A stretch of 64,000 nt of DNA from Dethiosulfatarculus sandiegensis. Lineage in GTDB: Bacteria > Desulfobacterota > Desulfarculia > Desulfarculales > Desulfarculaceae. The stretch lies in the NCBI RefSeq assembly GCF_000931935.2, contig NZ_AZAC01000034.1, positions 1 to 64,000 of the forward strand. The letters run 5' to 3'. How positions within the stretch are numbered: position 1 is the first letter of the stretch; each line of letters starts with the position of its first letter. A program made the translations under genes and the position numbers. This document shows positions 42,754 through 51,036 of this stretch, one piece after another. A model generated the notes under the pieces. It saw only the letters and a program-made list of their open reading frames with translations, made no database searches and had not been told where the DNA came from.

Positions 42754-45186
42754 CTACATATAAAACAAATAGGCCATGACCACCAGGACCGCAATATAGA
42801 TAACGCTTAAGATGCCGCCTATCTTCAGGTAGTCCCTGGTTACATATTCTCCCGGCCCCATGTAAAGGGCGTTAACCTGGTGGGTCGGCAGGATAAAGGA
42901 GTTGGAAACCCCCAGCCCCACCACAATGGCAGCCACCCTGGGGTCAATGCCAACGTGATTGGCCAGGGATATTCCCAGGGGAACCAAAAGGGTGCATGCC
43001 CCCACATTGGAGATTACCAGGGTGAAGGCGCAGCTAAGGCCTGCCAAGACAAATAAAAGCACCAGAGGAGACATGAAAGAGCCCAGTCCTTCCACAATGC
43101 CCTTGGCAATCCATTGGGCCGTGCCGGTCTGGTCCACGGCCATGCCCAGGGGGATAAGGCCGCTTAAAAGGAAAACCGTGCGCCAGTCCACGGCATGGTA
43201 GGCCTCGTTCACACTTATGACCTTAAGCAGCATCATGCCCACTGCCCCGGCCATGAGGCAGATGGAAAGGGGGATGGGGTTGTAGGGCAGTTTCTGGAAC
43301 CAAAAGCTTGAGATAAGCATCAGGATAAGTGAGACCACAAAACAAAACAGGGCTGCATTCGCTTTTTCCGGCCGGTGATATTCTTTCTCAAACTGGGTTA
43401 TGGTGTGCAGCCCGCGAAGCAATTTAAAAAGGTCCTGAAGATGCTTCCAGGTGCCGTGTAATAAAAGGATATCGCCCGCTTTAAGGGGCTTTTCACCCAG
43501 GTTTTGATACAGGTTTTTATCCCCTCTATGCAGGGCCAAAAGGGTCACTCCGAATTTATGGCCGAAACTGGAATCTATAATGGTTTTACAGAGCAGGTCC
43601 GAGCGCGGTGAAACCACTGCCTCCAAGACCCCTGCCCAGGAATGATTGAAAAGGTTTTCTTTAAAGGCTTGGGGCTCCTCTATCCTCTTCAGCCCATATG
43701 TATCTGTGAAATTGCCGATGTTTTTCAGGGTGCCGTAGACACATAGGGAAAACCCGTTTTTAAGGCCGGTTGTGGGATGCGGCGCCAGGGTCAAGGTCCC
43801 GTTCTTTTTTTTGATGGCCACCACATTAACCAAGAACTGCTGTTGGATTTCAGAGACAGTCGGCGGAGTATGGTTCCAGACCATATCAGGGGGAACCAGG
43901 ATTTCGTAAGGCCCGTCCATGGAGGAATAGGAGACCAGGGGACTTTGGTCTGTCTCCTTACCCGTTTGCTTTTCCCCGGGTTGCGCATCCTTGGCCGGTT
44001 TGTCCAAAAGACGCATGCCAAGGGTTGATAAAAAAGCTATACCGGCCACCACGATGGCCAGGCCTATGGGGGTGAGTTCCAGAAAACCGAACTTGGCCAT
44101 GCCCGGAGGCAGGATGTCGTTTAAAAGGATCAAGGGGCTGGTTCCGATCATGGTCAGGGTGCCGCCTAAAATAGCGGCCATGCCGATCGGCATCAGCACC
44201 CGGGAAAGATGCACCTTAAGCTTTTGAGTGGCCACAGTGCGGATGGCCGGTAAAAACAAAACCGCGGCTCCGGTGTTTTGCATTACGCTTGAGATGACGG
44301 CTATCAGGCTGGAGAAGGTTATCACCATGCGGGATTTTCCCTTGCCCACAAAACCTAAGATAGGCTGAAGCATCTTCTGCACCAAGCCCACCCGGTTCAA
44401 GCCGTAGCTGATGATCATCACCCCGATAATGGCCATAACCGCATTGCTGGAAAGCCCCTTGAAGGTGTCCTGGGCGTTTAAAAGGCCCAGTTCGGGCAAA
44501 AGCACCATCATGGCGATGGCCACCACATCCACCCGCACCCATTCCATGATAAACAGAAAAACCACCAGCCCCACCACGGCCAGCATCAAAAGCTTGGTGG
44601 AGAGGCTGGTGTCCACCATAAAAGGAACCTTGGCTATGCCCGCGTCTTCGATCAGCTCACCCTTTTGGGTGCTCAATTTTCCTGAGACCTCCAGCCAAAA
44701 GGCGTGGTCGCCGGTCTTGGTGCGCGGGGCCACCGTGTATTGGATCTTTTTATTGAGTGTTTTGGAGTGGGGCAGGGAACTCGTGCTGAACCTCACCAGG
44801 ATATGGTGATGGGGAGAATCCGGGTTGTCTTTGTCCAAAAAGGTTATGCCGCTGTCTTGGGGAGTGGATATCCAGACAGTCAAAGGCGCTTTGGTTCTCC
44901 AGTCCCAGTTCAGGCCTTCATGCCGGCCACAGTCTGGTGATTGCTCCTTGATTCTGGCGGTGAGTTCCACTGTGCCGGTCTGTCCGGCGATCAGGGTTTT
45001 TGTGGGGTGAAGCAGCTTAAGGTCAATATGACGGGGATTTCGTGGGTCCTTGGCCTGTTTTGATGAAGTGACCATGGCATGGGGCCTGGTCGCCTGGCCT
45101 GGTTCCCGGGCTGGGCTGGGCTGAGCAATCAGAATAATCCAAGTTAATAAACAGAAAAAACAGGTTAATTTTTTTCGTGTAGGCAC
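42754..45186 (-). CDS. SLC13/DASS permease with periplasmic N-terminal domain and RCK_C domains
   Basis: Large membrane protein (810 aa). A signal-like helix (residues 8-26) is followed by about 165 residues of likely periplasmic beta-rich sequence, then the divalent-anion:Na+ permease core (first helix at about 197). The core has NAVMAIIGVMIISYGLNRVG, SSVMQNTGAAVLFLPA and MIGTSPLILLNDI in its first half and TFTLVISNVGACTLLVPLGI in its second. Between halves lie TrkA-C-like (RCK_C) domains (about 430-595, SWAGVLEAVVSPRSDL and PLKAGDILLLHGT). The substrate is probably sulfate or a dicarboxylate. GTG start. The N-terminal extension is unusual. Possibly co-transcribed with the exported amidotransferase 136 bases upstream. 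Confidence 0.85.
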   Translation of the reverse strand: MPTRKKLTCFFCLLTWIILIAQPSPAREPGQATRPHAMVTSSKQAKDPRNPRHIDLKLLHPTKTLIAGQTGTVELTARIKEQSPDCGRHEGLNWDWRTKAPLTVWISTPQDSGITFLDKDNPDSPHHHILVRFSTSSLPHSKTLNKKIQYTVAPRTKTGDHAFWLEVSGKLSTQKGELIEDAGIAKVPFMVDTSLSTKLLMLAVVGLVVFLFIMEWVRVDVVAIAMMVLLPELGLLNAQDTFKGLSSNAVMAIIGVMIISYGLNRVGLVQKMLQPILGFVGKGKSRMVITFSSLIAVISSVMQNTGAAVLFLPAIRTVATQKLKVHLSRVLMPIGMAAILGGTLTMIGTSPLILLNDILPPGMAKFGFLELTPIGLAIVVAGIAFLSTLGMRLLDKPAKDAQPGEKQTGKETDQSPLVSYSSMDGPYEILVPPDMVWNHTPPTVSEIQQQFLVNVVAIKKKNGTLTLAPHPTTGLKNGFSLCVYGTLKNIGNFTDTYGLKRIEEPQAFKENLFNHSWAGVLEAVVSPRSDLLCKTIIDSSFGHKFGVTLLALHRGDKNLYQNLGEKPLKAGDILLLHGTWKHLQDLFKLLRGLHTITQFEKEYHRPEKANAALFCFVVSLILMLISSFWFQKLPYNPIPLSICLMAGAVGMMLLKVISVNEAYHAVDWRTVFLLSGLIPLGMAVDQTGTAQWIAKGIVEGLGSFMSPLVLLFVLAGLSCAFTLVISNVGACTLLVPLGISLANHVGIDPRVAAIVVGLGVSNSFILPTHQVNALYMGPGEYVTRDYLKIGGILSVIYIAVLVVMAYLFYM

Positions 45187-45322
45187 TTATTTTCCCAATT
45201 CATCAAGGCTTAGTTGTGGCCGTGTTCACGCAGACGGTTGTAAATACTGCGCCAAGAATCTCTATATTTCTGTCGGTTCTGTCTTTATCCGGCAGGCCAG
45301 GGCAAGTTTGAACCGGCTAATA

Positions 45323-46822
45323 CTATTCGGTTTTACCCCTTGTCTCCACCCTTTTAATTGCAATTAAAAGAAAATTTTTCAAAACCGCCATGGCCTGGTT
45401 GTAAGAAGTTTCTATCTCTGGGTGGAACTGAACTCCGTAAAGCGGTTTCACTTTACTTCTGATGCTTTGAATATAGCTGCTCCTGGCCAGCACCTCATAG
45501 TTCTCAGGTAGGGTGTAAACAGCCCAGCCATGAATTTCAGGGGCGGAAAAGGGGCTCTCAATGCCTTGAAAAAGCGGGTTTTGGGTGATTATGTTGATGC
45601 GCTTTTCCGCCGGATTTGGGCTGAGGTCGGTGATGTCGGAAAAGCCCATTCCCCTGGCAAAGGTGATCCCATGGGCCATGACAGTAAGCTGATGCCCGCA
45701 GCAGATGCCGAGAATCGGTAGGGGGCATTTTCTGATCAGCTCATAGACTCCGTTGTATTCAAACATCGGCAGGTTGGTGTAGTCGGCGTTGTTGCCCGAG
45801 AGAATGATGGCCACGGGCTTTTTGGTAAGAGATTCGACCATCTTCAAAGAAATTTTAAAATGGGGGACCACCAGCGTTTCAAGCCCCAGTCCAAGGGAGA
45901 GCACCCGCCTTTCCAACTGGGTGAAGGTGTAGCCGTTTTTTTGATCGCCCACAATCAATACATAGTCGCCTTGGGGCGCTTTGTGAACCGGCGGCATCTC
46001 CGGGGTGTAGAGGGTCAGGGCGTTGATCTGGGCGCAGTAGCCCTGCCATTTGTCAATCTTGATCCTCCAGTAGCGGGCCTTCTGCGGGCTGAAATCCAGT
46101 ATATTTCTGTGAGTGTAATTATCTTCACGTTCGGTTCCGGGCGCTGTTTCCCAGGTTTTCCGATCATGACTGTATTGCCAGGAGAACTTAAGCAGACGGC
46201 CGTTTTCACCTTGCGGGTTGGAGAGCACCCAGGCTTTTTGTATGACCAGGGGCTTGCCCAGGTCCAGCTCCACCCATTGGGGTGATTTGTCAAAGGGCGC
46301 GGATTGCCAAAAGCTGACTTGGCCGGGGTCGTCCAGATCGCAGACGTTTTGGGGGTTGTATCCGCTGGAAGCGGCCAGGCGCTTTGGTTCGGCCCGGCTG
46401 AGCCCCATGAAATGGTCGTCGCTGTGAATGTCGACCAGAAAGCGGCTTTCGGCCCAGGGGCCCTGGTTGCTCTTGCCGTCCGTGGCCCGCACCCGCCAGT
46501 AATAGGTGGTTTTATCCTGCAACTGATCGCCTGTTTTTATACGGCAGGTGGTGACCCATTTATCTGTCTCAAATAGGTTTTCATAGACCAAAAGGCCGGG
46601 GCCCGTAAACTCCGGATTGGGGCTCAGCTCAAGGGTGTAGGCCCTGGGCTTGACCCCGCCTTTGGCATTGTAAAAACTCAAAACAGGCCTTGGGTTGGTG
46701 ACCACCACATCAAGCCCGGGATTGTTGCCAAGGTCGGGCGGACCCAGTTTTTCATAGCCCCGGGCCGGACTCCAGGCCAGGACCAGGATGATAATGGGTG
46801 CCAGGCGTAGAAAAAGTTTCAT
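45323..46822 (-). CDS. Exported FN3-discoidin-glutamine amidotransferase-like protein
   Basis: A 499-aa secreted protein. Signal peptide residues 1-22; FN3-like domain about 40-132 (TTYYWRVRATDGKSNQGPW); F5/8-type C (discoidin) domain about 150-275 (WVELDLGKPLVIQKAWV, ARYWRIKIDKWQGY); class I glutamine amidotransferase domain about 285-490 with an intact triad, Cys374 in LGICCGHQ and His467/Glu469 in GVQFHPEIE. Such amidotransferase domains are normally cytoplasmic and fused to synthetases. Here it may hydrolyse or bind an amide in the periplasm. The SLC13 gene lies downstream on the same strand. Substrate unknown. Confidence 0.83.
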   Translation of the reverse strand: MKLFLRLAPIIILVLAWSPARGYEKLGPPDLGNNPGLDVVVTNPRPVLSFYNAKGGVKPRAYTLELSPNPEFTGPGLLVYENLFETDKWVTTCRIKTGDQLQDKTTYYWRVRATDGKSNQGPWAESRFLVDIHSDDHFMGLSRAEPKRLAASSGYNPQNVCDLDDPGQVSFWQSAPFDKSPQWVELDLGKPLVIQKAWVLSNPQGENGRLLKFSWQYSHDRKTWETAPGTEREDNYTHRNILDFSPQKARYWRIKIDKWQGYCAQINALTLYTPEMPPVHKAPQGDYVLIVGDQKNGYTFTQLERRVLSLGLGLETLVVPHFKISLKMVESLTKKPVAIILSGNNADYTNLPMFEYNGVYELIRKCPLPILGICCGHQLTVMAHGITFARGMGFSDITDLSPNPAEKRINIITQNPLFQGIESPFSAPEIHGWAVYTLPENYEVLARSSYIQSIRSKVKPLYGVQFHPEIETSYNQAMAVLKNFLLIAIKRVETRGKTE

Positions 46823-47014
46823 GTTGCTCCTTTTCGCGTAAGAGATCGTTTTAAGGTCTATCTTTAACCATGCCCCAATTCAACTTGACTTGTCTTCCCC
46901 TAATTGGGACAAAACATATAGCTTCTGTTGACAGCCGGTTTACAAGGTTTTTCATGAATCGCATCTGCCGTTGTGGTAAAACCTCGGACAATGATCAAAT
47001 AGTCCAAGGAGTTT

Positions 47015-47395
47015 TTGATTTTGCTTAAATATGTTTTAATGGCCGGAGCAGGCGGGCTGGGCGCGCTGGCCCGTTACAGCCTGGGAGGCCTGGTGCATAG
47101 ATTTGTGACCCAGTCTTTTCCCTGGGGCACAGCTCTTGTGAATATTACCGGTTGCCTTTTGTTTGGTTTTATCTGGTCCTGGGCTGAAAACCGTCTTTTT
47201 TTTACGGCAGATCACCGCATGATCGTGCTCACCGGTTTTATGGGCTCTTTCACCACTTTCTCCACGTTTATTTTTGAGAGCCAGATGCTTATCAGAGACA
47301 ACCAGTGGATGGCCGCTCTTTTGAACCTGTTGGGTCAGAATTTGCTGGGGCTTGTGGCCCTTTTCGCGGGGATCGCCCTGGCCAAAAACCTGTAG
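47015..47395 (+). CDS. crcB: Fluoride ion channel CrcB/FluC
   Basis: Four-helix inner-membrane protein (126 aa) that exports fluoride as a dual-topology dimer. Family motifs are GGLGALARYSL, WGTALVNITGCLLFGF and GFMGSFTTFSTF, including the Asn and the Phe box of the pore. A TTG start at 47015 has AAGGA five bases ahead; an in-frame ATG at 47039 is an alternative. No fluoride riboswitch was recognised upstream. The DUF190 gene follows after 10 bases, the usual pairing. Confidence 0.93.
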   Translation: MILLKYVLMAGAGGLGALARYSLGGLVHRFVTQSFPWGTALVNITGCLLFGFIWSWAENRLFFTADHRMIVLTGFMGSFTTFSTFIFESQMLIRDNQWMAALLNLLGQNLLGLVALFAGIALAKNL

Positions 47396-47405
47396 GAGGA
47401 AAACC

Positions 47406-47738
47406 ATGAGGCTGCCCACCGATGCCCAGCTTTTACGCATATTCATTGGCCAGGATGACAAGTTTCAGGGCAAGCCCCTTTATGAAGCCATTGTGCTCAA
47501 GGCCAGGGAGGAAGGCCTGGCCGGAGCCACGGTCTATAGGGGCATGCTGGGGTTTGGGGCCAATTCCATGGTTCACACCTCCAAGATACTGCGCCTTTCC
47601 CAGAGCATGCCGGTGGTGGTGGAGATTGTGGATACGCCCGAGAATATAGAGGACTTTCTGCCCATCTTGGATGAGATGATCACAGAAGGTCTGGTCACCC
47701 TGGAAAAGGCCCACGTAATCGCTTACCGTCATGCCTGA
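47406..47738 (+). CDS. DUF190 family protein
   Basis: A 110-aa cytoplasmic protein of the DUF190 family, PII-like in fold and often encoded with CrcB. Marks are LLRIFIGQDDKFQGKPLYEA, GLAGATVYRGMLGFG and VVVEIVDTPENIEDFLPIL. The ATG at 47406 follows TAGGAGGAAAA; the open frame begins further upstream inside crcB but lacks a start site. It may sense a ligand linked to fluoride export; role unproven. Confidence 0.9.
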   Translation: MRLPTDAQLLRIFIGQDDKFQGKPLYEAIVLKAREEGLAGATVYRGMLGFGANSMVHTSKILRLSQSMPVVVEIVDTPENIEDFLPILDEMITEGLVTLEKAHVIAYRHA

Positions 47739-47847
47739 TGCGGTCTTTAGTGAGTGTATTTAGGTAGGTAAAAGGCGTTTATTTTCAGGCGGTTTTAATA
47801 TGGGCTCAAAAATGCGGATTTTTTATTTCATTTAAATGAAAGTTTTA

Positions 47848-47876
47848 TTGACGAATCCAAATTCGCCTGTTAGAAA
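47848..47876 (+). promoter_or_regulatory. Promoter of second tRNA-Lys
   Basis: TTGACG (47848-47853), 17-base spacer, TAGAAA (47871-47876), 19 bases before the tRNA, as in copy 1. Confidence 0.65.
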
Positions 47877-47895
47877 AGACGGTCACAAACACCAA

Positions 47896-47971
47896 GGGCT
47901 GCTAGCTCAACTGGCAGAGCAACGGACTCTTAATCCGTAGGTTCAGTGTTCGATCCACTGGCAGCCCACCA
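47896..47971 (+). tRNA. tRNA-Lys (CUU), copy 2
   Basis: Identical over 76 bases, including encoded CCA, to the gene at 33986. The upstream bases are also similar (ACGGTCACAAACACCAA against ACGGCCACAAAACAAA), pointing to duplication of the gene with its promoter; the downstream bases differ. Confidence 0.97.
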
Positions 47972-48000
47972 GAGTTTAAAAGGTTTTGAAAAACCTTCCA

Positions 48001-48032
48001 AAGACCCGGTGATAATTCACCGGGTCTTTTTT
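48001..48032. terminator. Terminator after second tRNA-Lys, bidirectional
   Basis: AAGACCCGGTG pairs perfectly with CACCGGGTCTT (6-nt loop), followed by T; on the other strand it can serve the lipoprotein gene. Confidence 0.88.
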
Positions 48033-48059
48033 ATTCTTAGCCGCTTTTCCCCTTAAAAT

Positions 48060-48608
48060 CTACATGCGGGTGAATTCAGCGGTGAACTCCTGGGAGCTTA
48101 TGATCAGACGATCGCCCAAAATGGTGTATTTGGCGTTGATAAGATAACCCGGATTATGGATGATCAGTATGTCTCCCTTGATCCGGTAATGCTCCTTGTC
48201 TGTCTTTTGAGCGCCGTTGGCAAAGGTCTCCGTGGTTCGGAGCCAGCCGTCTTTGCCAAACTCGATCACATAGGTTTCATAGGGCGGTTGGGGCATGGGG
48301 TCCACCTTTACGGCTTTCCACCTGCTTCCCGCAAGATTGCCCGTTTCCGGCGGCAGGCCCTGGGTGTGCCGTTTTCGAGCCTCTGCCTTGTCCAGTTCAT
48401 TACCGATGATGTAACCGGCTCCGGTTCCGATCGCCGTGCCGATCAGGGTCCCGGCTGTGTTGCGCCCGATTGCCTGACCCATGATCGCACCCACACCCGC
48501 CCCGGCCAGGGCCCCGGTGCCCCCCTTGCTGGCGCAGCCTGCGCTGAAAAGCGAGGCCAGAAGAGCCATAGCCAGGATTACCGCCAAAACCAGTCTGCTG
48601 TGCTTCAT
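48060..48608 (-). CDS. Glycine-zipper outer-membrane lipoprotein
   Basis: A 182-aa exported protein. ATG at 48608 follows GGGAGGAAGC; the frame continues 87 bases upstream without a better start. Signal peptide with lipobox LFSAGC (Cys about 25), then a glycine-zipper segment (about 28-68, GALAGAGVGAIMGQAIG and GTLIGTAIGTGAGYIIG) typical of membrane-inserting SlyB/Rcp-type lipoproteins. The C-terminal half is soluble and beta-rich with a lipocalin-like look (WRTTETF-type repeats), function unknown. Confidence 0.8.
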   Translation of the reverse strand: MKHSRLVLAVILAMALLASLFSAGCASKGGTGALAGAGVGAIMGQAIGRNTAGTLIGTAIGTGAGYIIGNELDKAEARKRHTQGLPPETGNLAGSRWKAVKVDPMPQPPYETYVIEFGKDGWLRTTETFANGAQKTDKEHYRIKGDILIIHNPGYLINAKYTILGDRLIISSQEFTAEFTRM

Positions 48609-49050
48609 TTGCTTCCTCCCGGATTGCCTGATTTTTGAACTATCTAAAAATGGGACAATGTCTTGGAAAGGGGCGGCATGAAATAAAACCGTCAAAATAC
48701 GACTTGGGATAACAACTTCTCCTTAAGTCACCATGGAATCAAAAGGCAATGGGCTAACACAGCGCAGAGACAGGCCAATGGGAAAGTATGCTTGCAAAAC
48801 TAACGGAGTTTTTACGGAATTTGCCCTCTCACCCATTCTAAGGTTTCACCCGGAAAATTGAAAGAGCTTGCCAACCAAAAAGCCGCTCCGGCCTGCCTGA
48901 TGTTGGATTGCCAGTGCTTGCCGTTCAATTAGCCTAGAGGCTTTTGTTGGTGGCTTTCAAATAAGCCGTTGGTTTATGCTGGGGGCACTTGACCGGCCCC
49001 AGACGGTGGTGTGGTTTCATGGATACTGTTCTGACTGAAGGGAAGACCAA
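48609..49050. other. 442-base intergenic region
   Basis: Divergent region between the lipoprotein and the D-aminoacylase genes. No gene, hairpin of note or clear promoter was found; GAAGGGAAGA before 49051 is the Shine-Dalgarno of the next gene. Confidence 0.45.
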
Positions 49051-50643
49051 ATGTTGGATTATCTGTTCCAAAATGCGCTGATTGTGGACGGCACAGGCAA
49101 ACCCGGGCAAGTGGGGGACTTAGGCGTTATAAAGGGCCGCATAAGGCTGTTGGGGCTTGAATCCGGCATTGAGGCCGGGCGGGTGTTCAATGCCAAGGGC
49201 CTGGTTTTGGCTCCTGGATTTATTGATATCCACGGCCACTCAGACCTGCACCTTTTGGATTATCCGGATTCCCTGATCAAGCTGAGCCAGGGAGTCACCA
49301 CGGATACAGGCGGTAACTGCGGCTTTTCCGCTGCTCCATTAAGCGGGGACTATGCAATCAAGGCCAGGCAGAACCTCACCGGCATTCTGGGCGAGCCTGA
49401 ATCCGAAATGAATTTTTCTGATTTTGCCTCTTATGCAGACACCTTGGATGCAAAGGGCCTCACCGGAAACCTGGCTGCCTTTGTGGGGCACGGAACCCTG
49501 CGCACCCTGGTGGCGGGGTTGTCTGAAAAACGGCTTTCCCCTGGTGAACTTGCCCAAATGGGAGATCTTTTGGCCCAGTCCCTGGAGCAGGGAGCCATGG
49601 GCCTTTCCAGCGGGCTTATCTATCTGCCTGCCTGTTATTCAGATACGGAAGAGTTGATCTCCCTGGCAAGGGTGCTTGCCCAAAAAGGGGGTATTTATGT
49701 TTCGCACATCAGGAATGAATCAACCGAGGTTTTGCCGGCCCTTAAAGAGGCAATCCTTATCGGGCAAAAGGCCGGGGCGCCTGTGCAAATCTCCCATTTG
49801 AAGATAAGCGGAAAACAAAACTGGGGATTGACCGATAAAGTGGTGGAACTTTTGGAACAGGCCAGGAAACAGGGCCTGGATGTAACTTGTGATGTGTACC
49901 CCTATACCGCCTCGGCCACCACCTTGGCCGCTGTGTTGCCTCCCTGGGCGTTGGAAGGTGGAGCCGCCCGCATCATGGAGCGGCTGAAACAAAAGGACCT
50001 GCGAGCGCGCATCAGAGACGAGATTATAAAGGGCCTGCCGGGCTGGCATGATATTTTGTTGGATTCTTCAATGGAAAAAGTGCGCATAGCTGGTGTGCAG
50101 TCCGCGGACTTGAAGCATCTGGAGGGCGGCAACCTGGCTGATCTGGCGGAAAAAGCGGGTGGGGACCCCTTTGATTTTTTGTTTGACCTTTTGATTCAGG
50201 ATAACTGTTCGGTTTCCGCGGTTTTTGAAATGATGGATCAAAAGGTGATGGAGAAATTTTTGTCCCTGCCTTTTGCCATGATAGGCTCAGACGGCATTGC
50301 CGCAGGCTCAAAGCCCCATCCCAGGCTTTATGGAACCTTCCCCAGGGTTGTTGGCCGCCTGGCTCTGGGAAGAGGCATTTTCTCCTTAAGCGAGGCAGTG
50401 CATAAGATGACAGGCATGCCCGCGGCCAGACTGGGCCTGAAAAAAAGGGGCATGTTAAAAGAAGGATTCATCGCGGACCTGGTTTTGTTTGATCCAAAGG
50501 AATTTATAGATACAAGCACCTATGACGATCCCTGTCAAACTCCTCCGGGCATGGAACTGGTTATGGTAAACGGCGAGCCGGTCATGGAAAAAGGACTTCC
50601 CACCGGTTCGACCCCCGGCCGTTTCCTGCGGCGTTCAGAATAG
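49051..50643 (+). CDS. N-acyl-D-amino-acid deacylase (D-aminoacylase family)
   Basis: Zinc amidohydrolase (530 aa) releasing D-amino acids from N-acyl forms. Metal ligands: His61/His63 in GFIDIHGHSDLHLL, the family's bridging Cys90 in GGNCGFS, then YVSHIRNE, QISHLK and the catalytic Asp in MIGSDGIAAG. The C-terminal small beta domain closes with ADLVLFDPKEF. Length and all ligand motifs match active members. It is cytoplasmic (no signal peptide) and transcribed alone. Confidence 0.9.
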   Translation: MLDYLFQNALIVDGTGKPGQVGDLGVIKGRIRLLGLESGIEAGRVFNAKGLVLAPGFIDIHGHSDLHLLDYPDSLIKLSQGVTTDTGGNCGFSAAPLSGDYAIKARQNLTGILGEPESEMNFSDFASYADTLDAKGLTGNLAAFVGHGTLRTLVAGLSEKRLSPGELAQMGDLLAQSLEQGAMGLSSGLIYLPACYSDTEELISLARVLAQKGGIYVSHIRNESTEVLPALKEAILIGQKAGAPVQISHLKISGKQNWGLTDKVVELLEQARKQGLDVTCDVYPYTASATTLAAVLPPWALEGGAARIMERLKQKDLRARIRDEIIKGLPGWHDILLDSSMEKVRIAGVQSADLKHLEGGNLADLAEKAGGDPFDFLFDLLIQDNCSVSAVFEMMDQKVMEKFLSLPFAMIGSDGIAAGSKPHPRLYGTFPRVVGRLALGRGIFSLSEAVHKMTGMPAARLGLKKRGMLKEGFIADLVLFDPKEFIDTSTYDDPCQTPPGMELVMVNGEPVMEKGLPTGSTPGRFLRRSE

Positions 50644-50717
50644 AGGATAACTACCTCTTAAGAAAAGTAAAACGGTTGTATTAAGCAACCAGACTGGTGT
50701 CACCCGTATGTTGCGTG

Positions 50718-50757
50718 CCTTGCAGGCTGTCCATGGGCAGACTGCAAGGTTTTTTTA
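50718..50757 (+). terminator. Terminator of D-aminoacylase gene
   Basis: CCTTGCAG pairs with CTGCAAGG, followed by T7. The next 280 bases to 51037 contain no gene; TTTACACTATACAATAT (50940-50956) is a possible promoter part of the kinase gene. Confidence 0.8.
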
Positions 50758-51036
50758 TTTCTTTTTCGGATTTATAGTTATGCAAGGGCTATGAAACGGT
50801 GATTATTTTTTAATTATCGGGCGTTAAAGGATTTTTTTAAAGTTAATTGAAAAATAGAACCGGGTATTCCCGGTGAGGCTTTTTGGGGGTTTAAAGTAAG
50901 AGCCCTGGTTAAAGGTTTGAGTGTTGTGGGCGTAATTCTTTACACTATACAATATGGATTGTGATTACTCCTTCGATCGAAAATGTTGGTACCTTAATCC
51001 CCTGACGTAAAGCTTGCCCGCATAAAGGAAAAGAAA

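Noticed and set aside
46823..47014. Fluoride riboswitch ahead of crcB
   Set aside because: The region was checked for the conserved GGCGATGG core and pseudoknot partner; neither is present.
33986..47971. Complete integrative element between the two tRNA-Lys genes
   Set aside because: No integrase, relaxase or excisionase is present, and most genes inside look native in composition. Only a partial island is supported.
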